Source: an uncultured Gaiellaceae bacterium (GTDB lineage Bacteria > Actinomycetota > Thermoleophilia > Gaiellales > Gaiellaceae). Taken from it: DNA of 6,325 nt. Location of the stretch: contig CATPAS010000374.1 of the NCBI GenBank assembly GCA_955652075.1, positions 1 to 6,325 of the forward strand. The letters run 5' to 3'. Both the position numbers and the translations under genes were made by a program. Numbering within the stretch: the first letter of the stretch is position 1; every line of letters starts with the position of its first letter. Of this stretch, positions 6,214 through 6,325 are shown piece after piece. The notes under the pieces are model-generated. The model was not told where the DNA came from. It ran no database searches and was given only the letters and a program-made list of their open reading frames with translations.

Positions 6214-6221
6214 CTGGCTCG

Positions 6222-6325
6222 ATGGCGACGGGAGAGAAGCCCTACCGCGTCTACCGGGGCGGACGGGTCAAGGGCAAGGTGCCGCTGGAGCGCACGCAGG
6301 AGCCGCGGCCAGATCGGAACGGGCC
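6222..6325 (+). CDS. N-terminal fragment of a divergent gene, possibly LytR-CpsA-Psr (LCP) family; cut by right edge
   Basis: Only 34 codons are visible. The peptide starts MATGEKPYRVYRGG and continues strongly basic and Pro-rich with no hydrophobic segment yet. The YRVYRGGR-x-KGKVP pattern resembles the cytoplasmic N-terminal tail of actinobacterial LCP proteins, which sit in the membrane and attach wall polymers to peptidoglycan. This is recognition by memory of a short, low-complexity stretch, so the family call is tentative. An LCP protein should show a transmembrane helix soon after the window edge. An in-frame ATG 45 nt upstream (6177) would add 15 residues and overlap the ROK start; I prefer 6222 because the conserved-looking peptide begins there. 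No ribosome site precedes either start clearly. Confidence 0.55.
   Translation, partial: MATGEKPYRVYRGGRVKGKVPLERTQEPRPDRNG

Noticed and set aside
6177..6221. Upstream in-frame ATG for the right-hand plus-strand gene
   Set aside because: It lies within the ROK coding sequence, and the GAGGT ahead of it is explained by the codons of the conserved DLGGT motif. It is kept only as an alternative.
1..6325. Mobile elements, CRISPR arrays, tRNA/rRNA genes, riboswitches, intrinsic terminators
   Set aside because: Almost all of the window is accounted for by intact housekeeping genes with gaps of 72 bp or less; no transposase, repeat-spacer pattern, cloverleaf-like sequence or hairpin followed by a T-run was seen on either strand.

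Overview
This is a compact, GC-rich, gene-dense bacterial chromosome segment. The gene families are housekeeping ones, and their order (ROK glucokinase, rsmI, secreted M23-like protein, metG, tatD, rsmA, ispE) is of the kind seen in Actinobacteria. The N-terminus of the divergent right-hand gene (MATGEKPYRVYRGG...) resembles LytR-CpsA-Psr proteins of deep-branching Actinobacteria such as Thermoleophilia (Gaiellales/Solirubrobacterales). That placement is inferred from memory of family sequences, not from a search.

Layout, read along the minus strand from the right end. A ROK-family glucokinase (6196 to 5303) is followed after 4 nt by rsmI, a 16S rRNA 2'-O-methyltransferase. A 72-bp gap then holds a well-formed promoter (TTGACA, 17-nt spacer, TGG-TACGGT) and a strong AAGGAGG ribosome site. 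These lead into a secreted, apparently catalytically degenerate M23/LytM-domain protein with a C-terminal membrane helix. After it come metG (methionyl-tRNA synthetase), tatD (metal-dependent deoxyribonuclease), rsmA/ksgA (16S rRNA A1518/A1519 dimethyltransferase) and ispE (MEP-pathway kinase), which runs off the left edge. The metG/tatD, tatD/rsmA and rsmA/ispE junctions are all 4-nt GTGA overlaps, so this is one tightly coupled operon. On the plus strand a divergent gene starts at 6222, only 25 bp from the ROK start, and is cut by the right edge.

Functionally this is a core-metabolism and translation cluster. Two enzymes modify 16S rRNA near the decoding centre (RsmI and RsmA), one charges tRNA-Met, and one makes isoprenoid precursor. 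The glucokinase and M23 protein connect to sugar phosphorylation and the cell envelope.

I found no mobile element, CRISPR array, RNA gene or clear terminator, and no new multi-gene system. The points that merit a second look are: a 245-nt frame conflict between the M23 gene and metG, where a TGA in the third frame forms the same GTGA junction as the rest of the operon; loss of the HxH zinc ligands in the M23 domain; non-ATG starts for all seven minus-strand genes; and a 25-bp divergent intergenic region with mirror-image -10-like boxes. No gene-free stretch exceeds about 75 bp.
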